From NCBI GenBank assembly GCA_017464085.1, contig JAFUEE010000182.1, positions 1 to 50,454 on the forward strand: a stretch of DNA of 50,454 nt, in the 5' to 3' direction. A program made the position numbers and the translations under genes. Positions within the stretch are counted from its first letter, which is position 1. Each line of letters begins with the position of its first letter. This DNA comes from Pseudomonadota bacterium (GTDB lineage: Bacteria > Myxococcota_A > Bradymonadia > UBA4248). Shown here piece after piece: positions 1 through 8,378 of the stretch. The notes beneath the pieces were generated by a model that saw nothing but the letters and a program-made list of their open reading frames with translations, did not search any database and was not told the DNA's origin.

Positions 1-179
1 ATCATGGAAACGTGGTGACGCTCGCTGCGCGCGCCTGCCCCCCCCCCGACCCCCACCACGTATCATTACCCACAGCCCCTCTCACTGCTCATCGCCTCTC
101 CAGGCTCGGTGCGCATATCCGACATGCGCCTGCCCGCGCTCATCCATGCTGACTCACAGCAACATAGCAGGAACATAGA
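1..179. other. Left-edge non-coding stretch
   Basis: No convincing open frame runs through this stretch. It is C-rich, with a run of ten or so C residues near position 40-50. No strong promoter or hairpin was recognised. It may hold the 3' flank of a gene lying outside the window and the leader of the psd gene. Confidence 0.4.
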
Positions 180-1046
180 ATGAAAGAAACTCACGCCGGA
201 CTTTACAAAAAAACTCTAGACCTCATACCCACTGCGCTCGCAAGCCGCGCTTTCGGAATAATCTCTGAAATCAAGTTTCCAAAAGCCGTTCAGAATTCGA
301 TCAACTCAGCGTTCGTCAGGCTCGCGCACATCAACATGGACGAGGCGGATCAGCCGCTACAGGCTTACGATTCGCTCAATGCGCTCTTCACGCGCAGGCT
401 CAAGCCTGACGCACGAAAAACAGCAGACGAATGCCTCGTTTCCCCGGTCGACGGAAAGCTCAGCTTCTTTGGCGAAGTCTCAAAAGGATCGCTGATCGAA
501 GCCAAAGGTCAGAAATATGACGTCCACGAGCTCATCGGAATTACCGCCGACGATACAGCCGACCTCGGCTGGCTCGACGATGCCTATGCCTTCACCATCT
601 ATCTCTCCCCCGCAAACTACCATCGCATCCATGCGCCAATGACCGGAAACATCACTCGCATGGCCTATGCGCCGGGAAGGCTCCTCCCCGTCAACAGGCT
701 CGGCTATCTGCTCACGGACGACCTCCTGCCGAAAAATGAACGCCTGACATCGTTCATCGAAGACAACGAAGGGCGAAAATGCGCGCTCGTCAAAGTCGGC
801 GCCACTTGCGTCGGCAAAATCTCAATCGTCTATGACGATTTCAAGACAAACAAAGAACTCCTGCGCACACCCTTCACAAAATCTGTCGTTCCGCCTTTCG
901 CCGCACAGAAATCAGACCCCATCGCCTGCTTCGAGCTCGGAAGCACCATCGTGCTCCTCGTCAACAGGCCTGGCTTCAGGCCCTCGGCTGAGCTCTCCAA
1001 AGAACAGACCATCAAAATCGGCATGCCGCTCGGCACCTGGGCGTGA
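180..1046 (+). CDS. psd: Phosphatidylserine decarboxylase proenzyme
   Basis: Decarboxylates phosphatidylserine to phosphatidylethanolamine at the inner membrane. At 288 aa it has the usual length for the bacterial proenzyme. The family landmarks are visible: SPVDG with the catalytic Asp (D91), the YHRIHAP motif (H148, H151), and FELGST at residues 251-256. Family knowledge predicts self-cleavage between G254 and S255, which turns the Ser into the pyruvoyl prosthetic group and leaves a short alpha chain of about 34 residues. The ATG at 180 opens the reading frame; upstream AGGAACATAG is a modest ribosome site. A phosphatidylserine synthase gene is not adjacent. All key residues are intact, so the enzyme is probably active. 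Confidence 0.95.
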   Translation: MKETHAGLYKKTLDLIPTALASRAFGIISEIKFPKAVQNSINSAFVRLAHINMDEADQPLQAYDSLNALFTRRLKPDARKTADECLVSPVDGKLSFFGEVSKGSLIEAKGQKYDVHELIGITADDTADLGWLDDAYAFTIYLSPANYHRIHAPMTGNITRMAYAPGRLLPVNRLGYLLTDDLLPKNERLTSFIEDNEGRKCALVKVGATCVGKISIVYDDFKTNKELLRTPFTKSVVPPFAAQKSDPIACFELGSTIVLLVNRPGFRPSAELSKEQTIKIGMPLGTWA

Positions 1047-1076
1047 AGCACTGCTTTTTAGACTGACTGTTTGTCT

Positions 1077-1104
1077 TTGCATCATATTGTTTTAGGTGTA
1101 TAAT
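1077..1104 (+). promoter_or_regulatory. Predicted sigma70-type promoter of the methyltransferase gene
   Basis: TTGCAT at 1077-1082 and a perfect TATAAT at 1099-1104 are separated by 16 bp. They lie about 60 bp upstream of the ATG at 1163, in the short gap after psd. Consensus match only; no transcript data. Confidence 0.55.
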
Positions 1105-1162
1105 CAAGCAGTATTTGCGTGCCTAAGGACGCCAAATTTTCCGGAGACAAGAGGAGACAAGA

Positions 1163-2707
1163 ATGGATAAGGAAAAACAGGAACTTTTTAAAGCTGAAGA
1201 CTCTTCTTATGATTCCGATGCCGAAGATCTGCTCAAAGATCTTGAAGACGATGACGACGATAGCTTTGATTTCGACACACCGAAACTCAAACCTCAACAG
1301 TCGCTCGTCAATATCCTGAGCTCTTCATCCGATCTCTCGCCTATCGCTCTTGCCTCGTATTCGGAACTCTCCCGTACCACAACCGCTCTGGATGCGCCTG
1401 CTGAGAGCACGACTCTCCCTCTGCGCACGGATTCCCCGTCACCGGCCCGTGAAAACGAGACCTCTGATGACACGCAGGATCCTGGGCTTGCGGCTGATCA
1501 CGACCCAGAGCCTCAGACTGCCGCTGCTGCACCGATCGGAAACTTCACCAAAGAAGAACCCAAAAGAATCGACGCCAAAAAAGATGATTCCATCATCCCT
1601 CCCCTGGCAAAGCCGCTCAATTCGATCAAGCCTTTCGAAGTCAAGCCTGTCGAAAAAATCGAACCCCTCAAGGAAAGCGCTGAAAAATCCAATAAACTCG
1701 ATTCAGAACGCATCTCCGTTGACGAAAATTCCAGAGCTGCAAACTCTTCCGGAAGAAGACCTCCTGTGCCGCCAAAAATGTCTTCCGCCTCCATCCCCTC
1801 CTCACCGGCTGCCCCTGCCTCGCTGCCGAACGCAGCCGTCATCGCCAAACAGACAAAAGATGGGGAGACGCTCTATACTCAGGAGGAACTCAACGACAGG
1901 CTCCCGGGCGGAAGACTTGATGACGGTCGCGACCTCGCTTTCAAATTCAACGACAATAACTGGTATGCTCAGGTCTTCAATGAGGATTTCTTAAAAACTG
2001 TGCCCGCCAGCTCACCAAGACAGACTCAGCGCGAAGCCAAGTTCATCATCGACAGGCTCGGCATTGAATCTGGCGCCAGAGTTCTCGACCTCTGCTGCGG
2101 ATTCGGGCGTCACACACTCGAACTCGCTAAAAAAGGCTTCGACATGGTCGGACTCGACCTCTCGATGGTCATGCTTAAAAAAGCTCTCGCCGATGCTCAG
2201 GCCAACAACCAGGCCATCAAATTCATACACGGCGATATGCGAAAACTGACATTCAAGGCCATATTCGACGCCATCTACAACGTTCAGACCAGCTTCGGCT
2301 ACTTTGATGATGTCAGCAACTTCAAAGTCCTCCAGGGCATCTTCAACGCACTCAAGCCCGGCGGCGTCTTCCTCATCGAGACCGTCAATCCAGACTTCCT
2401 CATCAGCGACCTACCGCTGCGTATCTGGTGGAAGGGGCGCGAATGCATGCTCCTCGAAGAAATCGACATGGATGCTCTCTCAGGCGTCCTCAAAGTCACA
2501 CGCTCGTTCGTGTTCGATGACCAGAAACGCGCCCCATGGGAACAGAAAATTCAGATCCGGCTCTACACAGCTCACGAGATGAGAGCTCTTCTCTCCCGCG
2601 CCGGCTTCAAAATTGTCGAACTCTCTGGCGACTACTCGCTGCCCGGCGCCTACTTCGGCGCAACAAGCCCCAAAATCATCTTTGTCGCTGAAAAGCCTCT
2701 GCGCTGA
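1163..2707 (+). CDS. SAM-dependent methyltransferase with long disordered N-terminus
   Basis: The C-terminal half (about residues 265-514) is a class I Rossmann methyltransferase. VLDLCCGFGRH near residue 307-317 is motif I (SAM-binding glycine loop), VGLDLS is the acidic motif II region, and GDMR and LKPGGVFLIE follow in the expected order. The substrate cannot be read from sequence; the fold is of the Methyltransf_11/25 type. The first ~260 residues are acidic near the start, then Ser/Pro/Lys-rich and low in complexity, so probably disordered. Such a tail is unusual on a small-molecule methyltransferase and might serve binding or localisation (inference). GAGGAGAC sits just upstream of the ATG. 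A strong hairpin terminator follows the stop codon. Confidence 0.8.
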   Translation: MDKEKQELFKAEDSSYDSDAEDLLKDLEDDDDDSFDFDTPKLKPQQSLVNILSSSSDLSPIALASYSELSRTTTALDAPAESTTLPLRTDSPSPARENETSDDTQDPGLAADHDPEPQTAAAAPIGNFTKEEPKRIDAKKDDSIIPPLAKPLNSIKPFEVKPVEKIEPLKESAEKSNKLDSERISVDENSRAANSSGRRPPVPPKMSSASIPSSPAAPASLPNAAVIAKQTKDGETLYTQEELNDRLPGGRLDDGRDLAFKFNDNNWYAQVFNEDFLKTVPASSPRQTQREAKFIIDRLGIESGARVLDLCCGFGRHTLELAKKGFDMVGLDLSMVMLKKALADAQANNQAIKFIHGDMRKLTFKAIFDAIYNVQTSFGYFDDVSNFKVLQGIFNALKPGGVFLIETVNPDFLISDLPLRIWWKGRECMLLEEIDMDALSGVLKVTRSFVFDDQKRAPWEQKIQIRLYTAHEMRALLSRAGFKIVELSGDYSLPGAYFGATSPKIIFVAEKPLR

Positions 2708-2748
2708 TTTATTCCGGTTTAATATACGGGCTTCCCAAAGCCTATCTG

Positions 2749-2777
2749 AGACGGACTTCCGGTCCGTCTTTTTTTAT
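2749..2777 (+). terminator. Intrinsic terminator after the methyltransferase gene
   Basis: AGACGGAC (2749-2756) pairs perfectly with GTCCGTCT (2762-2769) around a 5-nt loop and is followed by a run of T residues. It lies 42 bp after the stop codon. Confidence 0.85.
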
Positions 2778-2781
2778 TTTC

Positions 2782-2815
2782 GGCAGCCTTCGCGCATGCG
2801 CGCGATACGGCTGCC
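2782..2815 (+). repeat. Degenerate copy of the TAT/ATAC hairpin family
   Basis: Outer arms GGCAGCC and GGCTGCC pair, and an inner CGCGC/GCGCG stem closes the loop. The right side has the family's ATAC, but the left side has TTC instead of TAT. It adjoins the clear copy at 2817-2854. Confidence 0.45.
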
Positions 2816-2816
2816 C

Positions 2817-2854
2817 GGGCGGCTATCTCCCCCAAAGGGCTCGATACGCCGCCC
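2817..2854 (+). repeat. TAT/ATAC bulged hairpin, copy 1
   Basis: Outer arms GGGCGGC (2817-2823) and GCCGCCC (2848-2854) pair perfectly. Inside them TAT (2824-2826) faces ATAC (2844-2847), leaving one C bulged. The inner part has a short C-run/G-run pairing. It lies between the convergent methyltransferase and glycosyltransferase genes. Confidence 0.7.
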
Positions 2855-2867
2855 TCGCGCCTGCCGC

Positions 2868-4040
2868 TCACTCTATGCCCATCGCCTGCTTGCGCCGGCG
2901 TACAAAATCACAGAACACCTCGGCTCGCGCCTCCCACGTCAGGTGCGCCGCATCGCTGGCCGCGCCCGCGCCAAGCCTCTCCTGCAAAGCCGCATCATCG
3001 ATCAGCCGGCTGAACCCTTCGATCTCGGCAGGCTGGTCATCCGGACTGACTAAATATGCATTCCGGCCATTTTCCAGGATCTCGGCCGTATCCGGCGCAG
3101 CTGGCGCATAAATCGCCCGCCCCGACGCGAGATAAATATATACCTTGATCGGCAAGACCGTGTGCCCGGCTTTTTTGAGCGGCCCAAGCGACGGCGGTAT
3201 CAAAAGCACATCCGAAGCATACAAATACGCAGGCAGCTCATTATATTTCTTCCAGCCAGTAATCATGCAGTTCGGAAGCTTTCCGGCCTCGCGCTCGAAC
3301 TCCCCTTCCACGCCGAGCTCATAGCCGGCACCGATGAAAATAAACTGCACATCCGGACGCGCTTTCGCAAGCGCGATCAGATGATCCAGCCCCTTGCGCA
3401 TATCAAAGCGCCCGGAATATGTCGCGACTTTCGCGTCCTGAGCGATTCCAAGCTTTTCACGCGCCTGAGCTTTGGTCAGCACCGGCTCGAAATGCGACTT
3501 CGTATAGCCGTTATGCGCCGTGCAGATCTTCTCCGGATCAAATCCGATGTTGATAAAGCTCTGCCTCACATATTCAGAATGCGTCGTCATGCCCAAGAAA
3601 TGTTTTGCCCTGAACAGAAGGCGGAACACAGGAATGACAGCCTGATGGTACTGCTCCGGCCACGGCCTGTACGTGTCCAGGACCGCCGGAAGCCCTGCAA
3701 GCACTGCCGCCGAAACAGCCGGTATGTTGCGCGAATAAATCACATCAAACTTCTCCAGCTTCTTGCGCAAAAGCGTCGTGCACACGAGCGGATGGACAAC
3801 CTTCTGCGGCTGACGCGGCCCTGGATAGATCGAGTGCACAAACTCGACATTGAAGTGCCCGTCCACATTATAATACCCGAGCAATTCATCTGCCGTGGGA
3901 AGCGTGTCCACATTAGATGCGGGAATGAACAGCGTGCACTCACAGCCGATATTGGCAAGCCCCGAAAGGACGTTCATCGGCTGCATGGACTCCGTGACGA
4001 TGCTCGGCATGATCTCGTCAAATATATATGCGACCTTCAT
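2868..4040 (-). CDS. Glycosyltransferase, GT4 type
   Basis: Predicted to transfer a sugar from an activated donor to an envelope or extracellular glycan; the acceptor is unknown. From the chosen start it is 390 aa. It has the two-lobed GT-B pattern: an N-terminal acceptor lobe, then a C-terminal donor lobe with ATYSGRFDMRKGLDHLI, FIFIGAG, ITGWKKYNELPAYLYASDVLLIPP and an acidic AAPDTAEILENG segment typical of the GT4 nucleotide-sugar site. The open frame extends to 4226, but the ATG at 4040 (MKVAYIFDE) begins exactly where the fold should, after AGAGAG; the extra 62 upstream residues look non-coding. It stands alone on the minus strand, convergent with the methyltransferase. Confidence 0.8.
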   Translation of the reverse strand: MKVAYIFDEIMPSIVTESMQPMNVLSGLANIGCECTLFIPASNVDTLPTADELLGYYNVDGHFNVEFVHSIYPGPRQPQKVVHPLVCTTLLRKKLEKFDVIYSRNIPAVSAAVLAGLPAVLDTYRPWPEQYHQAVIPVFRLLFRAKHFLGMTTHSEYVRQSFINIGFDPEKICTAHNGYTKSHFEPVLTKAQAREKLGIAQDAKVATYSGRFDMRKGLDHLIALAKARPDVQFIFIGAGYELGVEGEFEREAGKLPNCMITGWKKYNELPAYLYASDVLLIPPSLGPLKKAGHTVLPIKVYIYLASGRAIYAPAAPDTAEILENGRNAYLVSPDDQPAEIEGFSRLIDDAALQERLGAGAASDAAHLTWEARAEVFCDFVRRRKQAMGIE

Positions 4041-4213
4041 CTCTCTGATACCCGAAAAACACAGTTGTCGTAACCCTCCGGAGACTTGTCCTCCGGACAC
4101 CCCAAATATACCATACGACGCCGCCCGCAGACAACCACCGGCTCTGGCAAACAGGCGCTCTGCCGTTAAAACGAATCCGAATCGATCACATTCCATTTTT
4201 TTGAAAAAAGAAC

Positions 4214-4242
4214 TTGCCACGAGCACTCAAAATCACTAAAAG
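4214..4242 (+). promoter_or_regulatory. Possible promoter of tRNA-Ser
   Basis: TTGCCA at 4214-4219 and a weak TAAAAG at 4237-4242 are 17 bp apart, ending 8 bp before the tRNA. The -10 box matches poorly (4 of 6). Confidence 0.35.
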
Positions 4243-4250
4243 CTGCGCTC

Positions 4251-4337
4251 GGAGGTGTGGCTGAGTGGTCGATAGCGGCGGTCTTGAAAACCGTTGAACC
4301 TTTACGGGTTCCGGGGGTTCGAATCCCTCTGCCTCCG
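4251..4337 (+). tRNA. tRNA-Ser (anticodon UGA)
   Basis: An 87-nt class II tRNA. The acceptor arm GGAGGTG pairs with TGCCTCC and the discriminator is G. The anticodon loop is CTTGAAA with TGA at 4285-4287, which reads UCA-type serine codons. The long variable arm (GAACCTTTACGGGTTC) and the T-arm with GGTTCGAATCC are clear. The 3' CCA is not encoded. A strong terminator follows 4 nt later, so it is a single-gene transcript. No integrase or att-like duplication was seen near its 3' end. Confidence 0.96.
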
Positions 4338-4341
4338 CTTG

Positions 4342-4377
4342 AAAGACTGACATCGTAGATGTCAGTCTTTTTTTTTC
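4342..4377 (+). terminator. Intrinsic terminator after tRNA-Ser
   Basis: A 13-bp perfect stem (4342-4354 with 4358-4370) with a 3-nt loop runs directly into nine T residues. Confidence 0.92.
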
Positions 4378-4399
4378 CTTATTTTCAGATCACAAGCCC

Positions 4400-5305
4400 A
4401 TGAATGCTCCCAAATCTCAGAATTCATTCGACATTTCTGCCGCTGCGTGCTCCAGTTCCCAGAAGATCAGAACCGAAGCCCTGGAGGCATTTCTCGCCAT
4501 TCATGACCAGTCAAAAGGCGATGCAGCACTCAAACTGCTTCAGACCCCATATAAAGATCTGAGCGAGGCCATCCTTCAGGCCTGCACCTCAGATATCGTC
4601 AATACCGACAGCTTCCGGAATGCGCTCATTGCCGCACTTCCTGAAGTCAAAAGCTCTGAGAACGACAACTATCGCCAGCTCTTCCTCGTCCTGCTCCAGC
4701 GTCTCGAAAAGCCCCTGGAACGCTCGCTGGCAGATTTCTGCCTCGAAGCACTGCATGCAAAATCAAATGATGTCAGATACCAGGCATTTTGCGTCGCTGA
4801 ACTCAATAACGAATCCAGCCCGGATTACATCGATTTCGTCCGAACCTCATTAAATGACGGCGACGAAGACATCAGGATTGTAGCCATTCAGGCAGTCGAG
4901 CGCCTCCGCCCAGAATGGGGAACATCCGCCCTCTCACAACGCGCAGGCAAAGCCATTGACACGGAAGCCTGTCATCTTTTCATCACGCTCCTCAAGATAT
5001 GCACTGAAGCAGAACGCCCCCTATATTCGGAAAAGCTCCTGCCGTATCTCGAGGACGACCGCTTCTCATTTACCACACTGCAAGTTCTCGCGGAACGCGG
5101 CACGGCTGATGCCGTACCGCATATCCTCCCGATTGCCAAAAGCTTTTTTTCCGAACCGACAGTTCGCGTGACTGCGGCATTCACGGCAGCAAAGCTCGGT
5201 TCAGACGAAGGCATGAATATTTTAAAAAAATTATCCGAATCACGGCACGGAAATCCCACATACGCCAAACAGCTGCTCGCAGAACTGCCCAAAACTGCAA
5301 CATGA
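4400..5305 (+). CDS. HEAT-repeat-like protein
   Basis: A 301-aa soluble protein with no signal peptide. It consists of consecutive helical pairs, such as the stretches around SNDVRYQAFCVAELNNE, DEDIRIVAIQAVERLRPE and EPTVRVTAAFTAAKLGS, which have the Asp/Val/Arg-Ala-Leu pattern of HEAT/PBS-lyase-type repeats. Such proteins are usually protein-binding scaffolds; no catalytic residues are visible. The start is the ATG at 4400, just after the tRNA terminator. No clear Shine-Dalgarno sequence precedes it, so the start is moderately secure. Function unknown. Confidence 0.7.
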   Translation: MNAPKSQNSFDISAAACSSSQKIRTEALEAFLAIHDQSKGDAALKLLQTPYKDLSEAILQACTSDIVNTDSFRNALIAALPEVKSSENDNYRQLFLVLLQRLEKPLERSLADFCLEALHAKSNDVRYQAFCVAELNNESSPDYIDFVRTSLNDGDEDIRIVAIQAVERLRPEWGTSALSQRAGKAIDTEACHLFITLLKICTEAERPLYSEKLLPYLEDDRFSFTTLQVLAERGTADAVPHILPIAKSFFSEPTVRVTAAFTAAKLGSDEGMNILKKLSESRHGNPTYAKQLLAELPKTAT

Positions 5306-5397
5306 ACGGTTATTGGGATTTGCGGCAAAGCGAGAAATCATGTAATAGATGATTTGTCATGACTCGTCTGAGCACGGACATTTTTTAGGAGGCAATC

Positions 5398-6396
5398 ATG
5401 AAAAAGTTTTTAGCTTCTATCCTTACCGCAGCCATCGCTTTCAGCTGCGGGGCCGGAATCATCCTGACCACTGACACGGCAGATGCCAAACCTGCCAAGA
5501 CCAAAGATGCCAAAGATACAAAAGACACCAAGAAAAAAGCACCTGCTCTCAACGATGTCCTTGGCGATCTCAAATGGGGCATGTCGTCTGACAAGACCAA
5601 AAAGCTCCTGTCTGAAAAAATCATGAATGATTTTTCATCAAAGATCGAGGGCAACACCGATCTCCAGTATGTGGACAATCTCCGCAAAACGCACTCAGAT
5701 CGCGTTGAAAACATGCAGAAATCTTATCAGATGCTCACGCGTGACAATTCTGCAAGCCTCTCAGTATCCATTGTCGGCGAAGAATTTATCCCCGATGCCG
5801 GCGAAGCCATGCTTATCCAGCGCGAGGATATCGCCTCCAAGTATTACTTCTTCCTCAACGACAAGCTCTATAAAGTCGCTGTCGTTTACGATTCCGCCTA
5901 TCTCGGGCCAATCGCATTCGATACTTTCGTCGCAACGACAGCCCAAAAATACGGCCCTGCCAAAGAGGAAGTCTGGGATGATGACGCCAACTTTACCGAA
6001 GCTATCTGGACTGACAAAACAGACGTCAAGCTCACGGTCAAGAACAAATATACGTCGTACAACACATTCCTCATGGTCTTCACGGATGATGCCGTCGAAA
6101 AACAGCTTCAGAGCAAGCATAAGGAATATTTTGCCGCACTGAACAGCGGTCCTGAAGTCAGCTCCGCAATTGACGACCTCACCGCTGATTCCACGGACAA
6201 CGCAGGCAGCAGCGTTGACGCGCTCCTCGGCAAAACGACCAAAGTTGACCTACTCGCAGGCCTCTCGCAAGAAGACATCGATGTCATCAACGGCGTCACG
6301 ACGAAAGAAGAGCTCGAGAAGAAGAAGAAAGAAAAAGCAAAGAAAGAGCGCAAAAAAGACACCAGAAAAGCCAAGCAAGGTCTGGAAATCTTCTGA
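5398..6396 (+). CDS. Secreted hypothetical protein with Lys-rich ends
   Basis: A 332-aa protein preceded by a good AGGAGG site. Residues 1-30 form a Sec signal peptide ending near ADAKP. The mature N-terminus and C-terminus are both low-complexity and Lys/Asp-rich (repeated KDAKDTKDTKKK at the front, KKKKEKAKKERKK near the end). The middle (about 55-240) looks like one folded domain beginning NDVLGDLKWGMSSDKTKKLL. This opening resembles periplasmic domains that start with a GxxWG(M/S)s motif. I recognise no enzyme motif. It has its own terminator, so it is probably monocistronic. Confidence 0.7.
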   Translation: MKKFLASILTAAIAFSCGAGIILTTDTADAKPAKTKDAKDTKDTKKKAPALNDVLGDLKWGMSSDKTKKLLSEKIMNDFSSKIEGNTDLQYVDNLRKTHSDRVENMQKSYQMLTRDNSASLSVSIVGEEFIPDAGEAMLIQREDIASKYYFFLNDKLYKVAVVYDSAYLGPIAFDTFVATTAQKYGPAKEEVWDDDANFTEAIWTDKTDVKLTVKNKYTSYNTFLMVFTDDAVEKQLQSKHKEYFAALNSGPEVSSAIDDLTADSTDNAGSSVDALLGKTTKVDLLAGLSQEDIDVINGVTTKEELEKKKKEKAKKERKKDTRKAKQGLEIF

Positions 6397-6412
6397 TCTT
6401 TGCACAGCATCC

Positions 6413-6439
6413 AAGCGGCTCCAGGGAGCCGCTTTTTTT
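6413..6439 (+). terminator. Intrinsic terminator after the secreted Lys-rich protein
   Basis: AAGCGGCT pairs with AGCCGCTT around a CCAGGG loop (6413-6434) and is followed by seven T residues. Confidence 0.85.
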
Positions 6440-6571
6440 GTCAGGTGCTGAAGCCATATCATGCGCTTCACCTCCGCCTCTTGCCAAGTGATGCAGAACG
6501 CACCACGTCAGCAGCGCCGCTCTGTTCGCCCGGACGGGCGCGAACCTTGGAGATTTTTGCGCGAAGCGATC

Positions 6572-6603
6572 AGTCCGCGTATGCGCGTCGCGCATAGCGG
6601 ACT
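6572..6603 (-). repeat. TAT/ATAC bulged hairpin, copy 2 (reverse orientation)
   Basis: Outer arms AGTCCGC (6572-6578) and GCGGACT (6597-6603) pair perfectly. GTAT faces ATA, leaving one G bulged on this strand (C on the other). The inner stem is GCGC/GCGC. It lies between convergent genes. Confidence 0.75.
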
Positions 6604-6654
6604 GCCGCGACGCACCGGCTCTGTGCCGGTAGGCGCGGCCAACAAAACCAGCAT

Positions 6655-8238
6655 TCATGCGGAAAAGAACTTCGCGCAATTGCCGAGCGTTTTTTGAAAC
6701 ATCTCGCGCTGCGCCGCACCTTTGCGCACCGAAAAATTCAGCGCAAACCCAGGCATCGGCAAAGAGATGCAGACCATATCGTGCTTTCCGGAGATCATGC
6801 CCGACATCTCGCGCAGAAGCGTCTCTGAGGCGCCTGACGAAAAACATGAAAACCATAGGATCGGAACGCCCGTCTGGCGCGCGAGGCATGATTTCAGCAG
6901 CATCCAGGCATTGTCCAGTCTCGGATCTGGCGGATCTGGCGAAAGCAAAGCCTCCCCCAAGTCGCATCGCTGGCTGATGAGCATAGCCAGGACTTTGTCA
7001 TACGGCGTCTTGATGACTTGAGAGGCCGCTTCAGGCTGACCAGTTTCAAGCATCTCTTCGGCCTTCAGCGCCCTGGCGTACTCAAGCAGCCCTGCGAGAT
7101 CGATCACTTTCCGGCCTTTTGACTGCTTGGAAAAATCTACGCGCCGATAGACCTTGAAATCCCGGTACAGCGCATTGGCAGCAATTTCCCAGTTTTCTTC
7201 AGCCCAATTATGTCCAGGAGAACATTCGAGGCAGGAGAAAAGCCAAGTTTCGAGCTTAGCAAGCGCTTTTTTAGGCTGCATGTCGCGCACCAGCCATTCG
7301 GCACCGTGCTCGTCAAAAGCCAGCACGGAGACCTGGTCAAACGCTGCGGCAATACGCGACAGCCAAACATACGCCAGCATGAGCCCGCACGGCGCATCCT
7401 TTCCAAAAACCCGCATGTGCGGTCCCGCGTCAATCAGGCAAACTGCGTTTCGATGTGCCAAGCGAGCCTGCCTGAATGCCATGAGTTCATGCCGTTTCGC
7501 ATACCCGCGCCAGACGATCCGCTTGATCCGGTCACCGTTCATGAACGGGCGAACGTCATCGATTTCCTCACTTTCCCGCGCGCTCCGCCCTCTTTTCCCA
7601 AGGCCAGTCTGTTCCAGAAAAGCCGCCATTTTCCTTCCGGTGACGCGCTCGGGAAAGACCTTGATCTGCACGTCCTGCTCGATATGGACTTCGTATCGAA
7701 ACAGCCCAAACCGATCCGTGAGCAGCAGCGCAACGCCGAGTATTCTTCCGTTGCCAAAGCGCACAGCATCCGCCTGAAAGGCAATCTCATAACACGCACC
7801 AGGCGCCAGAGCGTGCGCGCCGTCAAGCGCATCCGCGATGCGGATATGCGCAGTTGTATCCCAGCAAAGCGCTTCCAGCAGAACGCGCCAAGGCAGGCTG
7901 TTCCTGAGCTCAAGCCGGATGCGAAATCGGCTGCCGACGACAGGATGCTTCGGGACTGGATGTACATCGAGGCAGACCAGGCGATGCCGGAACGCGCGCC
8001 ATGTCAGCAGAGCCCAAGCATAATCCAGTGAGAGCATCCCCAAAATACAAGCCACAACCGCCGAAAAAAACACGACCAGGTCGTGCATCTGCATGACGTA
8101 CAGCACGCATGCTGCCACACACATGCAAAAAAGCATAGCGAGCGTCACGCCACCAAAAAGTGTCAAATAAGGCGGATTAACAGCGCGCTCTCGTTTTAAA
8201 ATTTTGATATAATTATGATGCGAATGGTTATCCGTCAT
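6655..8238 (-). CDS. DUF58 family membrane-anchored protein
   Basis: About 527 aa. Two hydrophobic helices near residues 28-80 anchor the N-terminus. The DUF58 signature follows at about 225-255 (SEEIDDVRPFMNGDRIKRIVWRGYAKRHELMAF), which matches the family pattern of RxYxxGDxxRxIxWxxxAR. A vWA-like segment with LIDAG comes next. DUF58 proteins usually sit with a MoxR AAA+ ATPase and a transglutaminase; neither is adjacent here, which is odd. ATG at 8238 is preferred over an in-frame TTG at 8244, because a GGAA-containing site precedes it. The gene diverges from the FHA-protein gene. Confidence 0.75.
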   Translation of the reverse strand: MTDNHSHHNYIKILKRERAVNPPYLTLFGGVTLAMLFCMCVAACVLYVMQMHDLVVFFSAVVACILGMLSLDYAWALLTWRAFRHRLVCLDVHPVPKHPVVGSRFRIRLELRNSLPWRVLLEALCWDTTAHIRIADALDGAHALAPGACYEIAFQADAVRFGNGRILGVALLLTDRFGLFRYEVHIEQDVQIKVFPERVTGRKMAAFLEQTGLGKRGRSARESEEIDDVRPFMNGDRIKRIVWRGYAKRHELMAFRQARLAHRNAVCLIDAGPHMRVFGKDAPCGLMLAYVWLSRIAAAFDQVSVLAFDEHGAEWLVRDMQPKKALAKLETWLFSCLECSPGHNWAEENWEIAANALYRDFKVYRRVDFSKQSKGRKVIDLAGLLEYARALKAEEMLETGQPEAASQVIKTPYDKVLAMLISQRCDLGEALLSPDPPDPRLDNAWMLLKSCLARQTGVPILWFSCFSSGASETLLREMSGMISGKHDMVCISLPMPGFALNFSVRKGAAQREMFQKTLGNCAKFFSA

Positions 8239-8307
8239 GGGCAAAATTCCGTTTCCAGCTTATAATATGCCAGAAGAGACCAGATGGATGCAACCCTGGT
8301 TTGAGTG

Positions 8308-8337
8308 TTGCCAACCATAGGCATTATCGTTTATGCT
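8308..8337 (+). promoter_or_regulatory. Possible promoter of the FHA-protein/epmA operon
   Basis: TTGCCA at 8308-8313 and TATGCT at 8332-8337 are separated by 18 bp, about 40 bp upstream of the chosen ATG at 8379. Consensus match only. Confidence 0.4.
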
Positions 8338-8378
8338 AGGGCAGAGGATTGCACAAAGCAGTCGGTGAGGATGTGTAC

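Noticed and set aside
4041..4226. N-terminal extension of the glycosyltransferase
   Set aside because: The residues lack family likeness, include stretches unlike a signal peptide, and a better start with a ribosome site lies at 4040.
4251..4377. tRNA-Ser as an integration site of a mobile island
   Set aside because: No integrase, no duplicated 3' tRNA end and no shift in gene content nearby.
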